Shown here: piece after piece, positions 16,817-26,569 of the stretch | Numbering within the stretch: position 1 is the first letter of the stretch | How the letters are laid out: every line of letters begins with the position of its first letter | Translations under genes and position numbers: made by a program | Notes under the pieces: model-generated | The model's input: only the letters and a program-made list of their open reading frames with translations | Told to the model about the DNA's origin: nothing | The model's database searches: none | DNA from: JAUMBM01 sp964645715 | GTDB lineage: Bacteria > Bacteroidota > Bacteroidia > Chitinophagales > Saprospiraceae | DNA length: 64,000 nucleotides | Direction of reading: 5' to 3' | NCBI GenBank assembly: GCA_964645715.1 | Contig: CAZYAO010000015.1 | Coordinates: 10,407-74,406, forward strand

Positions 16817-19774
16817 TCAGAACTGTGTCATGAATTCGTTGAGATTTACATCCTGATCGAGTTTTAGTTTTTTCCTAAGTCTGTAGCGACTTATCTCAAG
16901 TCCGCGTATAGATATGTTCATCAGGGGTGCTATTTCCTTGGTGCTCAAGTTTAGGCGTAAATAGGCGCAAAGCCGCTGATCTTTGGCAGATAGCTGTGGA
17001 TATTGTAGTTGCAGTCGCTTCAAAAAATCGTGATGAACCTGATCAAAGTGAAAAGCAAACTGCTCCCAGTCAGACTCCAGCTGCTGGTCCTCTTTTAATA
17101 GCTGTTGTAGCTGAGCTACATCTTTGGCTGCGGGGCTGTTGCGCAGGTGGAGTTCTATTTTGTCAGTGAGGGCTCTTATTTTTACCAGCAATTCATTCTT
17201 TTGTACGAGGTGCAGGGTCGTGTTGGCCAGTTCCTGATTTTTAAATGAAATATCAGCGGCTAGCTTTTCTGCTAAGAGCTGATCAATGGCTCGCTCCGAT
17301 GCTTCTACAGCCTGCTGCTGTAGTGCTTGTTGACGTGCATATTCATCCTGCATGGCTGCCTTCTCTTTGGCAAATTTTCGCTGTGGGATCAGGATGAGCG
17401 CTAGTAGCAGGCTGAGCAGGAGTAAGGCAAAAATGGTCTTGGCAACAGTAGTTTGATACCAGGGAGGACCAATCACAAAGCTGAAGGATGCGATGGCACC
17501 GGCTTGTTCCTGATCGTAACTACTGCGCACTTCAAATCGATAGCGACCCGCCGGCAGGTTGGTGTATTCTTTGGTGGTAAGTTGTGCCCAGTCCGACCAT
17601 TCGTCTTCCAGTCCAATAAGTCTGTACTGATGAAAGGCAGCTGACCAGTGTCCGAAAGTAATGGCACCAAAGAGAAAGCGGAAGGTATTCTGATCAGCAG
17701 CTAGTTGTGTTGTGTAACTGTGCTGAGCAGCTGTATGCTCTCCGGAGAAAAAAAGACTGTCGCTACTCTCCGACGAAAGAAAAACCTGGGCAATCAGACT
17801 TGCCGGGGGGCTGATGGCAGGCCTGTCGGCGGTGGGTTGGTATAATATTACGCCTCTTTCTGCAGCTATGAATACGTGCCGGGCATCGTATGGATAAATT
17901 TTCTCAAATCCTCCGACTAGCCAGTTGCGTATTTGAAATACAGATCGCCTGTATGCCTCTTTTTCCAGTCCTCGGTCAACAACCTGAATAAAGCCTGTGC
18001 TAGTTTTTCCTGTATACCAAAGGCTTCCGTCAGGTGCCGGGAAGAAGCGTACTTGCTTAGTGTGTATTCCCAGAAGACTATTGAGTGCTGTATGGAGACT
18101 AAATCGATTGCTGTCGGCCTGCCAAAGGTAAATACCTTCGTCAGCAGCAGAGACGATTTCACCCAGCATGGCTATGGCCTGATTGCCGAGGTCTGATGGG
18201 AGGCCTTCTTTTTGTCCGTAGCGGTCAACCTGCAGCGTGTGCCAGTTGGCTTCGGGACGAAGCCGGTATATGCCGCGGTAAGGGTGCGACATCCAGACGG
18301 CACCAGATGGGTCCTGACTGAGTATACGACTGGATTCTTCCAGTCCTTCCATTTGTCGCTGGTATTGCCACTGAGTGCCTTTTTTCTGAAATACGGACAG
18401 GCCGTAGTAACTGCCGCCGAGGATGATGCTGTCATTCATCTGTACAAACCGCCAATAGCCCTGATCCGGCGAAAGATGCCTTACGGCTTCTCCTGGTCGG
18501 AGCAACATGGCACCTGCATGTGCTCCGACAAACAGCTGCCCGTCCAGCCAGTTGAGTCCCCATATTTGTCCCTGCACTCGTTCAATAGGTTCAAATTTGT
18601 CGCCATTGTGCAGCGGATCGTAATAGGTTTGCCAAGGTAGCCGGTACAGGCCATTAGCTGTACCTACATACAGCTGGCCGCCACCGATACACAAATCATA
18701 AGTGGCGCCCTGTAGTTCCCCGTCGGCAAAAAATTCTGTAAAGGGCTGGCTAGTGGCTACCAGGTCGATGCCGTAGTCGAGACCCAGCCAGAGGTCTCCC
18801 TGCCGGTCGGCAAACATACTGCGGACGGTATTGTTCTGTAGCCCATTGGAGCGCTGTATCCAATGGAGTATCCGTTCTGTAGCTAAATCTGCGATAAGCA
18901 AACCTCGCTGGGCACTGCCGATCGCCAACCGGTTATCCGAAAGCAGTGCCAGTGACAGTACTTGTGCCTGTCGTAGAAAAGGCGTGTGTGCGGACAGGAG
19001 TGTGGTCAATTGTCCTTGCTGGTAGCGGTAGAGCCCTGTTCGCTCTGTGGCAATCAGCATACCGGAAGTCAAGGGCACCACAGCTGTAATGGCCTGCTCA
19101 CTAAGTTGACTGTTGCCTGGCAAAGGTGTAAAGGTTGTACCCGACCAGCGCATCAATCCCTTTCCGTAGACCTGTGCAATGATATCCTCCTCTGCTTTGC
19201 CTAAAAAAATTGTAGGCCCCCCCAGCCAATATGTGCGAATTTTTTCCTGGGCGTAGTGGTAAACGCGGTCGGAGGCGCGAAAAAATATACCATCACGGGT
19301 AATGACGATATTCCATACATCTGTAAATGCACGGTCTTGTGTGGCTATCAATGGTTTCAAATCGTTGTAGCACAGTTGTCCGTTGTGATCGGGAGTGAAG
19401 TAACCAAATGCATCCTGACCACCAACGTATATTCTGCCGGTCGATTCTTCATAGGCTACGGAGCGGGCAATGGTATGGTTGGGCAGCGGGTAGGTTTTCC
19501 ATGTTTGCCCGTTGCCCGTCAAAAGGCCGTCGTTATTGGCGACCAGCATGACGCCCCTCTCTGTTTGTGCAAATCCCCAGCTTTGTGTGCCCGCCTGTAT
19601 CTGCCGCTTGCTGAAGTGTTGTATCCAAGGCAACCCCAGATTGGTCGGCTGTGACCAAAGTGTATAGCTGTGCAGCAACAGCCATACGGTCAGGCAGAAA
19701 AACAGGTCTTTCCATGCCCGTAAAGACTGATTTTTGTTGTGCTTGATGTACTGTTGATGTAGTGTATTTTTCAC
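16817..19774 (-). CDS. Membrane-anchored propeller sensor with LuxR-type HTH (one-component regulator)
   Basis: 985 residues if the GTG at 19774 is used; a TTG at 19876 lies upstream of a likely -7 element (TATTTTTG, 19828-19835 minus), so it is probably not transcribed. The signal anchor is around LFFCLTVWLLLHSYTL. A two-component-regulator beta-propeller follows (for example GDLWLGLDYGIDLV and GAVWMSHPYRGIYRLRP), then a Y_Y_Y domain (FRFLFGAITFGHWSA, then YTNLPAGRYRFEVRS), one membrane helix at about residues 778-797, a coiled coil, and a C-terminal HTH (LSAKDQRLCAYLRLNLSTKEIAPLMNIS). There is no histidine kinase or receiver domain, so binding of a glycan fragment is presumed to be passed directly to the DNA-binding domain. 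It is divergent from the carbohydrate-binding protein gene and is the likely regulator of the GH16 locus. Confidence 0.85.
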   Translation of the reverse strand: MKNTLHQQYIKHNKNQSLRAWKDLFFCLTVWLLLHSYTLWSQPTNLGLPWIQHFSKRQIQAGTQSWGFAQTERGVMLVANNDGLLTGNGQTWKTYPLPNHTIARSVAYEESTGRIYVGGQDAFGYFTPDHNGQLCYNDLKPLIATQDRAFTDVWNIVITRDGIFFRASDRVYHYAQEKIRTYWLGGPTIFLGKAEEDIIAQVYGKGLMRWSGTTFTPLPGNSQLSEQAITAVVPLTSGMLIATERTGLYRYQQGQLTTLLSAHTPFLRQAQVLSLALLSDNRLAIGSAQRGLLIADLATERILHWIQRSNGLQNNTVRSMFADRQGDLWLGLDYGIDLVATSQPFTEFFADGELQGATYDLCIGGGQLYVGTANGLYRLPWQTYYDPLHNGDKFEPIERVQGQIWGLNWLDGQLFVGAHAGAMLLRPGEAVRHLSPDQGYWRFVQMNDSIILGGSYYGLSVFQKKGTQWQYQRQMEGLEESSRILSQDPSGAVWMSHPYRGIYRLRPEANWHTLQVDRYGQKEGLPSDLGNQAIAMLGEIVSAADEGIYLWQADSNRFSLHTALNSLLGIHTKQVRFFPAPDGSLWYTGKTSTGFIQVVDRGLEKEAYRRSVFQIRNWLVGGFEKIYPYDARHVFIAAERGVILYQPTADRPAISPPASLIAQVFLSSESSDSLFFSGEHTAAQHSYTTQLAADQNTFRFLFGAITFGHWSAAFHQYRLIGLEDEWSDWAQLTTKEYTNLPAGRYRFEVRSSYDQEQAGAIASFSFVIGPPWYQTTVAKTIFALLLLSLLLALILIPQRKFAKEKAAMQDEYARQQALQQQAVEASERAIDQLLAEKLAADISFKNQELANTTLHLVQKNELLVKIRALTDKIELHLRNSPAAKDVAQLQQLLKEDQQLESDWEQFAFHFDQVHHDFLKRLQLQYPQLSAKDQRLCAYLRLNLSTKEIAPLMNISIRGLEISRYRLRKKLKLDQDVNLNEFMTQF

Positions 19775-19827
19775 TTTGATGTAGGTCGCTTGTAAAAAGT
19801 GTGTATTCGATGTAGTCAAGTTGTATG

Positions 19828-19835
19828 CAAAAATA
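19828..19835 (-). promoter_or_regulatory. -7 element for the propeller-LuxR regulator
   Basis: On the minus strand this reads TATTTTTG, a match to TAnnTTTG, about 54 bp before the GTG start at 19774. No TTG is visible at the right distance upstream. Confidence 0.35.
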
Positions 19836-19857
19836 GTGTATAGTACCTTAATTGCCG

Positions 19858-19865
19858 TACTTTTG
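19858..19865 (+). promoter_or_regulatory. -7 element upstream of the secreted carbohydrate-binding protein
   Basis: TACTTTTG matches TAnnTTTG and lies 106 bp before the ATG at 19972. The -33 TTG is not at standard spacing, which would fit an activator-dependent promoter. The region is shared with the divergent regulator. Confidence 0.35.
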
Positions 19866-19971
19866 TTTATGCTCAATCCTGTACTGCCGTTAATTATTTT
19901 CAGCAGTCAGCCAGTGAGCGTAAATAGATGATGTATCCTTCAAATGTTATTGTTAACGCAAATTAAGGTCA

Positions 19972-21849
19972 ATGAAACCATTTTTACCTTTCGTCGCAGT
20001 CTGTACGGCACTGCTGATGATGACCGGTCTGAGGGCTCAAACGGTCATTTTAGATTTTGAGTCGGCCGCGACAAGTACTACGTTTACGTATTTCGGCAGC
20101 CCGCTGGATGGTTCTCCTACTTCGGTAATAGCCAATCCCAATGCTTCGGGTATTAACACTTCTGCCAATGTGACGCGCTATGTTAAACCGGCTGGGGCGC
20201 AGACCTGGGCAGGGGCTTTTTCAAATCCAAATCCAACTACCGCTATTGATCTGACAACGAACACGCGTATTTGCGTGAAGGTGCATTCCGATCATATAGG
20301 CAATCTCGCAATCAAATTGGAAGGTGGTGCTGCCGGTGCTCCTAACTGGATTCGGTCTGTTGCCAATACGGTGGTCAATGCTTGGGAAGAGTTGTGTTTT
20401 GATACAACGCTTCCCTCTATCGAGGCACCTATCGTTTCAGCTGCAGGGAATGTGTATTCCCGTTTGGTGGTGTTTTTTGATTTTGGCAGCTCTCCGTCTG
20501 CAGAACAGGTATTCTATTTTGATGATGTGGTCACGCGTGAGGCTGTACAGCAGCAATTTGATGTGGATTTCGCGGTTGATATGGACGGATTTTCCGGTAG
20601 TTTCAACACGGTCTATGTATCAGGCTCTTTCAACAACTGGTCAGGGGACGCCAATCCGCTGTCAGATGCTGACGGAGACGGTGTATGGACGGGTACGCTC
20701 TCGCTCCCAACGGGTGCTTATGAGTATAAGTTTACGGTCGACAATTGGGCTGCCCAGGAAGCATTTATCGGCACAGAAACTTGCACGGTTACCAGCTTTG
20801 GGTTTACCAATCGTCGGTTGGTCGTAGCCGGTGATACCGATCTGCCAACGGTTTGCTACAACAGTTGCTACGCCTGCGGTGAGTCTGTCAATATTACTAT
20901 TCAGCTTGGAAACGGTGGCATCCCGGTGAGCAGTCAGGGACTTTTCATCGCAGGTGGGGGTAATTTTGGTAATCCGGGCGATTTCCCGCTGGCAGACGCG
21001 GATGGTGATGGGGTTTGGACAATCACCCTCAACAGACCGCTTGGGTTTACTTCCTATTATACGTTCACCAATGGGGCTTGTCCGGATTATAGCTGCAAAG
21101 AGAATATTGCCGGTCAGGATTGTGCCAATCCCAATAATTTTAATGACCGCCTGATGGGACCTATACAGCAGGATACGGTTATTCAGACTTGCTTCGGGCA
21201 GTGTACAACGACAAGTAATTGTGGTAATTCTGCAGAACCTGGTAGTATTTCCTTCCAGGTGGACATGCGCAACTACAGCGGTTCCTTTACGCGGGTATAT
21301 GTTAGCGGGTCCTTTAATGGTTGGTCCGGAGATGCAAATCCTATGGGCGATGCCAACGCTGATGGTATCTGGGAGGTTACGCTCAATCTCCCTGCCGGTC
21401 AACACGAATACAAATTTTCACTCGATAACTGGGCAAATTCTGAGCAGCTCACGCCCGGCAGCAGCTGTGTAATTACGGATCCTTCAGGGCAGTTTACCAA
21501 TCGTTTGCTGACCGTCAACGGTGATGCTGCGCTGGATCTTGTTTGCTTTGGTTCTTGCTCTGCCTGCGCACCTTCTTCCGTAACGGATGCTGAAGCACAA
21601 CTGATCTTCTCGCTGCGGCCAACCTTGGTCAGGAATTACACGCAACTTATTCTGCACAGCTCGCTGTCAGACCAAAACAATCTCGTGTCAATTGTTGATG
21701 CCAACGGCCGCATCGTCCGCCAGCAGTCTGTCGGTCAGCTGTCAGAAATGTCACTGGATATGAGTGGTCTGCCAGCTGGCATGTATTGGGTACGCTTGTA
21801 TGCTCGTGAGCAAGTCTACACTGCCCGCTTGGTTAAGCTGGCTGACTAA
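19972..21849 (+). CDS. T9SS-secreted protein with CBM-like glycan-binding modules
   Basis: 625 residues with a signal peptide (LLMMTGLRAQ). Residues about 23-185 form a jelly-roll-like domain (LDFESAATSTTFTYFG, then VFYFDDV) common in Bacteroidota carbohydrate-active proteins. Three tandem CBM48/CBM20-like E-set modules follow. The first and third are close copies (VYVSGSFNNWSGDANPLSDA and VYVSGSFNGWSGDANPMGDA) and the second is a diverged copy (LFIAGGGNFGNPGDFPLADA). Each is followed by a Cys pair segment such as VCYNSCYACG. The C-terminal 75 residues are a type A type-IX secretion sorting domain (VDANGRIVRQQ, then MSGLPAGMYWVRLY). No catalytic domain is visible, so a role in surface glycan binding for the adjacent locus is inferred. 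It lies between the regulator and susC. Confidence 0.85.
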   Translation: MKPFLPFVAVCTALLMMTGLRAQTVILDFESAATSTTFTYFGSPLDGSPTSVIANPNASGINTSANVTRYVKPAGAQTWAGAFSNPNPTTAIDLTTNTRICVKVHSDHIGNLAIKLEGGAAGAPNWIRSVANTVVNAWEELCFDTTLPSIEAPIVSAAGNVYSRLVVFFDFGSSPSAEQVFYFDDVVTREAVQQQFDVDFAVDMDGFSGSFNTVYVSGSFNNWSGDANPLSDADGDGVWTGTLSLPTGAYEYKFTVDNWAAQEAFIGTETCTVTSFGFTNRRLVVAGDTDLPTVCYNSCYACGESVNITIQLGNGGIPVSSQGLFIAGGGNFGNPGDFPLADADGDGVWTITLNRPLGFTSYYTFTNGACPDYSCKENIAGQDCANPNNFNDRLMGPIQQDTVIQTCFGQCTTTSNCGNSAEPGSISFQVDMRNYSGSFTRVYVSGSFNGWSGDANPMGDANADGIWEVTLNLPAGQHEYKFSLDNWANSEQLTPGSSCVITDPSGQFTNRLLTVNGDAALDLVCFGSCSACAPSSVTDAEAQLIFSLRPTLVRNYTQLILHSSLSDQNNLVSIVDANGRIVRQQSVGQLSEMSLDMSGLPAGMYWVRLYAREQVYTARLVKLAD

Positions 21850-21916
21850 TGTTGTATAGATGAAAATGTTAGTAGTGGCTATTGCTGCTGTAAACATTTT
21901 AATAACAACTATCCAA

Positions 21917-21950
21917 ATGTGCATTGGCGGTGTCAGCCGCCAATGCACAT
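21917..21950 (+). terminator. Long perfect hairpin between CBM protein gene and susC
   Basis: A 14-bp perfect stem (21917-21930 with 21937-21950) closes a 6-nt loop (tgtcag); the inner arms are ggcgg/ccgcc. No T-run follows and only 28 bp remain before the susC ATG, so it may be a partial terminator or an RNA stability element rather than a simple transcript end. Confidence 0.55.
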
Positions 21951-21978
21951 ATTGATCAACATTTTGGTTTACAATCCT

Positions 21979-24900
21979 ATGTATAGATATTATCTCATTG
22001 CATGGCTGCTTGTTTTCCAGCTGGCCGGCCTTTCCGCGCAGTCTTTTGTGGTAGAAGGGCGTGTTTTCTCGGCTGAGGATAATAGTCCGGTCATCGGAGC
22101 AACTGTCCTGGTCGAGGGTACGGGTACCGGCAGCGTTACCGATATCGATGGTAGCTACCGGATAGAGGTACCGTCAGCTGGGCTGTCACTTACTTTCTCT
22201 TATTTGGGCTTCCAGACAGTCACCCGGCGTGTCGAGGGTGCCGGCAAGCTGGATGTGGTGCTGCCGTTGTCAGCAACCCTGCTGGAAGAGGTGGTTGTCG
22301 TCGGTTATGGTTCCCAAAAGCGCAGTAATATCAGTGGGGCTGTGGCTACGGTTACCGCTGATGAGATTGCCTCTTCACCAGTAACACGTATTGAGCAGGC
22401 GCTACAGGGGCGCACGGCAGGTGTGCAGGTGGCCAGCGTTTCTGGTTCGCCGGGTAGCCCGCTGACAGTACGCGTTCGCGGTACGGGTACGATTAACAAT
22501 AGTGATCCGCTCTACATCGTCGATGGTGTGCCGGTAGATGGTATCGATTACTTGAGCCCGGGCGATATTGTATCCATGAATGTACTCAAAGATGCTGCCG
22601 CTGCAGCTATCTATGGCGCCAGAGGGGGCAATGGGGTGGTACTCATCACAACCAAATCCGGCCAACAAGGGGATAGTGGCCGCATCACTTACGAAGCCAG
22701 TACTGGCTTTCAACAGGCGTGGCGATTACCGCGCCTGCTGTCTGCCCGAGAATACGCCATTATTAGTAATGAATCGCATGTCAACGCTGGCCAATTGCCG
22801 CGGGCAGAGCTCTCGCAGCCAGCGCTGCTGGGCGAAGGAACCAACTGGCTGGAAGCTATCTTTGGCAATGCGCCAATGACCAGTCACCAGTTGTCGCTCT
22901 CCAACGCTACCGAGCGTTCATCGCTCATGGTTACGGGCTCTTACCTCAATCAGGATGGAATTGTAGGTGGCGAAAAATCTGGCTTTGAGCGATATACTGC
23001 CCGCCTGAACGCACAGCAGCAGATTAAGTCCTGGCTAAAAACCGGCAGCAGCCTTACGCTCACTTACCTGCAACGCAATTTTTTGCCAGAAAATAATGAA
23101 TTTACTACGCCCATTGTTCGGGCGCTGAACATGGATCCTGTCACTCCTGTACGCAAAGCGGACGGGACATACGCTTATTCCATCTACAGCGATACGGATA
23201 TCTCGAATCCGGTCAATGCCATTGAGCAGACGTACGATCGTTGGACGAGCCAGCGATTGGTAGGTAATGTGTTTGGGGAGTTTAGTCCTGCTAAGGGGCT
23301 TTCTTTCCGCTCAGCCTTTTCTGTAGATGCAACCTTTGCAGTACGCGATGGCTTCCGCCCTCGCTTCGATTTGAGTCTCGATCCTGCGCTGGGAGATGCT
23401 CCTGCGGGTGAGCGCAATCTCGTCAATGCGGTTAGCCGCGAGAACAACACCTGGCGCAACTGGCAGTGGGAAAATATCCTGACCTACAGCCCCGAACTGG
23501 CCGGTCCGAATGATCTCAGCGTCACGGCGGGTTCAACCGCTCTCTACAATCGATTCGATTACAGTGGTGGTGCCAATACCAACCTGCCTTCCAATGATCC
23601 GGACGATGCCTACATTTCCAATACGATAGATCCTATCACTTCGCAGTCTGCTTACGCTGGTGCAGGTGAAAGTGCGCTGGCTTCTTGGTTTGGTCGTGTC
23701 AATTATGCCCGTGCCGATAAGTACTTGTTGACGGCAACGCTCCGCGCCGATGGTTCTTCGCGTTTTGGTGCCAATAATCGCTGGGGCTATTTTCCATCGG
23801 TTTCTGCGGGTTGGAATATCGGCTACGAGGATTTTTGGCCGTTCGAATGGATCAGCGCTATGAAAATCAGGGCCAGCTGGGGGCAAAATGGTAACGACCG
23901 CATTGGTAATTACAGTTTTACTACGGTTGTCAATACAGGCCAAAACTATACCTTCGGCTCCACTGAGGTAATTACCAATGGCTCCACCCCGCTCTCGCCT
24001 GCCAACCCCGATATCCGCTGGGAAACCAACACGCAGGCGAACCTGGGCTTCGATGCTGAACTGCTCGACGGCAAGCTGTTTATCGTCGCAGATCTTTACA
24101 ATAAGCGCACGACCGACATGCTCTATGCTGCGCCCATCCCACTCATCGTCGGCTCAGCTTCGCCTGTCCGCAACATCGGTAGTATGGACAACCGCGGTTT
24201 CGAACTCTCTGCCAGCTACCGCCAACTCAACAAACCACTGACCTACAGCATCAGCGGTAACCTGGCTTTCGTACAAACGGAAGTCCTCAGCCTGGGAGAA
24301 GGAGGCAAGCCTATTTTCACGGGCCGCGTGCAGTCGGCCAATGCTTTCGTGGCTCGTACCGAAGTAGGGTTCCCCATCGCCTCGTTCTACGGTTATGTCA
24401 CTGACGGTATCTTCCAGTCGGCCGAAGAGGTCGCTGCTCACGCTTTTCAAAGTGAACAAACGCAGGCAGGTGACATTCGTTTCCTCGATCTCAATGGCGA
24501 CAACGTTATCAATGAACTCGACCAAACTTGGCTCGGCAATCCTGTACCAGATCTCACTTATGGCCTCACCATCGACCTGGGCTGGAAAGGTTTTGATCTC
24601 AATATCTTCCTGCAAGGGGTGCATGGCAACGAAGTCTACAACGCTACCACTCGCTACGATTTTACCTACGTCAACCGCCCGGCTGCTGTACTCAACCGCT
24701 GGACCGGTCCGGGTACATCCAATTCCGAGCCTCGGGTAAGCCTCAACGATCCCAACCAAAACGCCCGCGTCTCGAGCCGGTTCGTAGAGGATGGATCCTA
24801 TCTGCGTATCCGGAATCTTCAGCTTGGCTATTCACTGCCTAAGTCGGTCTGCAAAAGGCTGCGGCTGCATAATCTGCGCATCTATGCCGGCGCTTCCAAC

Positions 24901-25038
24901 CTGATGACGTTCACTCGCTACAGCGGACTCGACCCCGAAATCGGTACCTTCTTCGCCAGTCCATTGGAAATCGGTATCGACAAGGGTTTCTACCCGCAAG
25001 CGCGTACCTGGATTGCTGGTATCAATGTAAGTCTCTAA
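21979..25038 (+). CDS. SusC/RagA-family TonB-linked outer membrane protein
   Basis: 1019 residues from the ATG at 21979, which opens the signal peptide (LIAWLLVFQLAGLSAQ); an in-frame start at 21919 lies inside the upstream hairpin. A carboxypeptidase-regulatory-like domain comes first (VVEGRVFSAEDNSPVIGATV), then a TonB-box/plug region (EEVVVVGYGSQKRSNISGAV, then YIVDGVPVDGIDYLSPGDI) and a TonB-dependent barrel to the C-terminus. SusC proteins import oligosaccharides across the outer membrane with SusD as lid. One base separates its stop from the susD ATG. The partner genes (PKD-like lipoprotein and GH16) indicate beta-1,3-glucan such as laminarin as substrate; this is inferred from gene content. 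Confidence 0.95.
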   Translation: MYRYYLIAWLLVFQLAGLSAQSFVVEGRVFSAEDNSPVIGATVLVEGTGTGSVTDIDGSYRIEVPSAGLSLTFSYLGFQTVTRRVEGAGKLDVVLPLSATLLEEVVVVGYGSQKRSNISGAVATVTADEIASSPVTRIEQALQGRTAGVQVASVSGSPGSPLTVRVRGTGTINNSDPLYIVDGVPVDGIDYLSPGDIVSMNVLKDAAAAAIYGARGGNGVVLITTKSGQQGDSGRITYEASTGFQQAWRLPRLLSAREYAIISNESHVNAGQLPRAELSQPALLGEGTNWLEAIFGNAPMTSHQLSLSNATERSSLMVTGSYLNQDGIVGGEKSGFERYTARLNAQQQIKSWLKTGSSLTLTYLQRNFLPENNEFTTPIVRALNMDPVTPVRKADGTYAYSIYSDTDISNPVNAIEQTYDRWTSQRLVGNVFGEFSPAKGLSFRSAFSVDATFAVRDGFRPRFDLSLDPALGDAPAGERNLVNAVSRENNTWRNWQWENILTYSPELAGPNDLSVTAGSTALYNRFDYSGGANTNLPSNDPDDAYISNTIDPITSQSAYAGAGESALASWFGRVNYARADKYLLTATLRADGSSRFGANNRWGYFPSVSAGWNIGYEDFWPFEWISAMKIRASWGQNGNDRIGNYSFTTVVNTGQNYTFGSTEVITNGSTPLSPANPDIRWETNTQANLGFDAELLDGKLFIVADLYNKRTTDMLYAAPIPLIVGSASPVRNIGSMDNRGFELSASYRQLNKPLTYSISGNLAFVQTEVLSLGEGGKPIFTGRVQSANAFVARTEVGFPIASFYGYVTDGIFQSAEEVAAHAFQSEQTQAGDIRFLDLNGDNVINELDQTWLGNPVPDLTYGLTIDLGWKGFDLNIFLQGVHGNEVYNATTRYDFTYVNRPAAVLNRWTGPGTSNSEPRVSLNDPNQNARVSSRFVEDGSYLRIRNLQLGYSLPKSVCKRLRLHNLRIYAGASNLMTFTRYSGLDPEIGTFFASPLEIGIDKGFYPQARTWIAGINVSL

Positions 25039-25039
25039 A

Positions 25040-26557
25040 ATGAAATCGTTTACCATGAATCGAAAAATAGCTGGCCTTCTCTTACTTATGCTGCTGCAGC
25101 TAAGCTGTACCAAAGATTTTCTCGACCGATCTCCGATCATCGGTCTGACAGTAGAAAATTTTTATCGCACAGAGGAGGACGCACTCGCGGCTGTCAACGC
25201 AGCCTACGCCGCACTACAGTTTGAACTTACGCCCGCAGGTCATTTCCGCTGGTTTTGGGGCGATATCATGTCAGATGATGCCGTCAAAGGGGGATCTGGT
25301 GACAATGATGTCTTTGACTTATTGCAGCTGGAAACCTTTCAGGGACCTGTCAATACCGCGCTCCTTGAATCCGAGTGGACGGCCAACTACGAGGGCATCT
25401 ACCGGGCCAATGTGGTGCTGGAAAGGGTGCCCGGTATCGATATGAATGCGCGCCTGAAAGACCGCATCCTGGCTGAGGCACACTTCATCCGCGCATGGTT
25501 CTACTACAACCTGGTCACCATGTTCGGTGGTGTACCGCTGGTCGACAAACCGTTAGCACCCAGTGAGTACAATCGTCCTCGTGCCAGCGAACAGGAGATC
25601 TGGGCGCTTATCGAGGCGGATCTCCAGGTTGCTATGGAGGATCTGTGGCCAAAGCGGGAGTATGGGCTTTCTGATGTCGGCCGCGTTACGAAAGGCTCCG
25701 CACAGGCGCTCTACGTCAAGGCCTGCCTTTTTCAAAAGAAGTGGCCGCAGGCCCAGGCGGTCGCAGAGGCCATCATCGCATCCAATGAGTATCAACTCAT
25801 GGATAGCTATGGGGCTATCTTTACCCGCGGTGGCGAAAACGGACCGGAGTCTGTCTTCGAGATCCAATATATGACGGAGTCCGGCGGCAACTGGGGGTAT
25901 AACAATGCCAATGAGGGGACTTTTACCAATGTCTTCCAGCGGGCACGCGGGCAGTTCGAGGGGTTTGGCTTCAATATTCCTACCCAGGAATTCGTGAGCA
26001 CTTTCTTCGAAGAGGGATTCGAAGATCCCAGACTGAAGTTTACGGTCTTCCGCGAAGGGGAACCCATGGGCGATCGGGGCATCTTTACGCTCGACGCCAC
26101 AGGCTACCCACACCGCTATTACGCACGTAAGTATTTTAACAATAAGGCGGAAGAAGCTTCTTTTGGCGATCCTAATCCCAATGGCGGCAGCAACGATCGC
26201 GTAATCCGCTATGCCGACGTACTACTGATGCACGCAGAAGCTGCCTGGCACAATGGCCAGGAGGCTGCTGCCCGCAATAGTCTCAATGCGGTGCGCGCTC
26301 GTGCCCGTGGCACCAACAGCAACATCCTGCCTGACATCAGCCTGTCGGGACAGCCACTGCTGCAGGCAATTTATCGCGAGCGGCGGCTCGAGCTGGGGCT
26401 GGAGGGGCATCGCTTCTTCGATTTGGTACGCACGGGTCGTGCAGCACAGCAGCTGGGAGCACTGGGGTATCGGGATGAAGTACATCGCCTCTTTCCGATT
26501 CCAGACTCGCAGGTGCGCGCCAGCAATGGTGTTCTGACACAAAATCCTGGTTATTAA
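25040..26557 (+). CDS. SusD/RagB-family glycan-binding lipoprotein
   Basis: 505 residues from ATG 25040; ATG 25055 is equally possible and would give 500. The lipoprotein signal ends LLQLSC (Cys23 in the longer form), followed by TKDFLDRSP, a typical mature SusD start. SusD TPR-like helices follow (AEAHFIRAWFYYNLVTMFGG) and the C-terminal family signature YRERRLELGLEGHRFFDLVR is present. It ends with the usual LTQNPGY. It binds glycan at the cell surface and caps the SusC barrel. It is co-transcribed with susC and the downstream lipoprotein and GH16 genes, at 12-13 bp spacing. Confidence 0.95.
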   Translation: MKSFTMNRKIAGLLLLMLLQLSCTKDFLDRSPIIGLTVENFYRTEEDALAAVNAAYAALQFELTPAGHFRWFWGDIMSDDAVKGGSGDNDVFDLLQLETFQGPVNTALLESEWTANYEGIYRANVVLERVPGIDMNARLKDRILAEAHFIRAWFYYNLVTMFGGVPLVDKPLAPSEYNRPRASEQEIWALIEADLQVAMEDLWPKREYGLSDVGRVTKGSAQALYVKACLFQKKWPQAQAVAEAIIASNEYQLMDSYGAIFTRGGENGPESVFEIQYMTESGGNWGYNNANEGTFTNVFQRARGQFEGFGFNIPTQEFVSTFFEEGFEDPRLKFTVFREGEPMGDRGIFTLDATGYPHRYYARKYFNNKAEEASFGDPNPNGGSNDRVIRYADVLLMHAEAAWHNGQEAAARNSLNAVRARARGTNSNILPDISLSGQPLLQAIYRERRLELGLEGHRFFDLVRTGRAAQQLGALGYRDEVHRLFPIPDSQVRASNGVLTQNPGY

Positions 26558-26569
26558 ACAATACTGACA

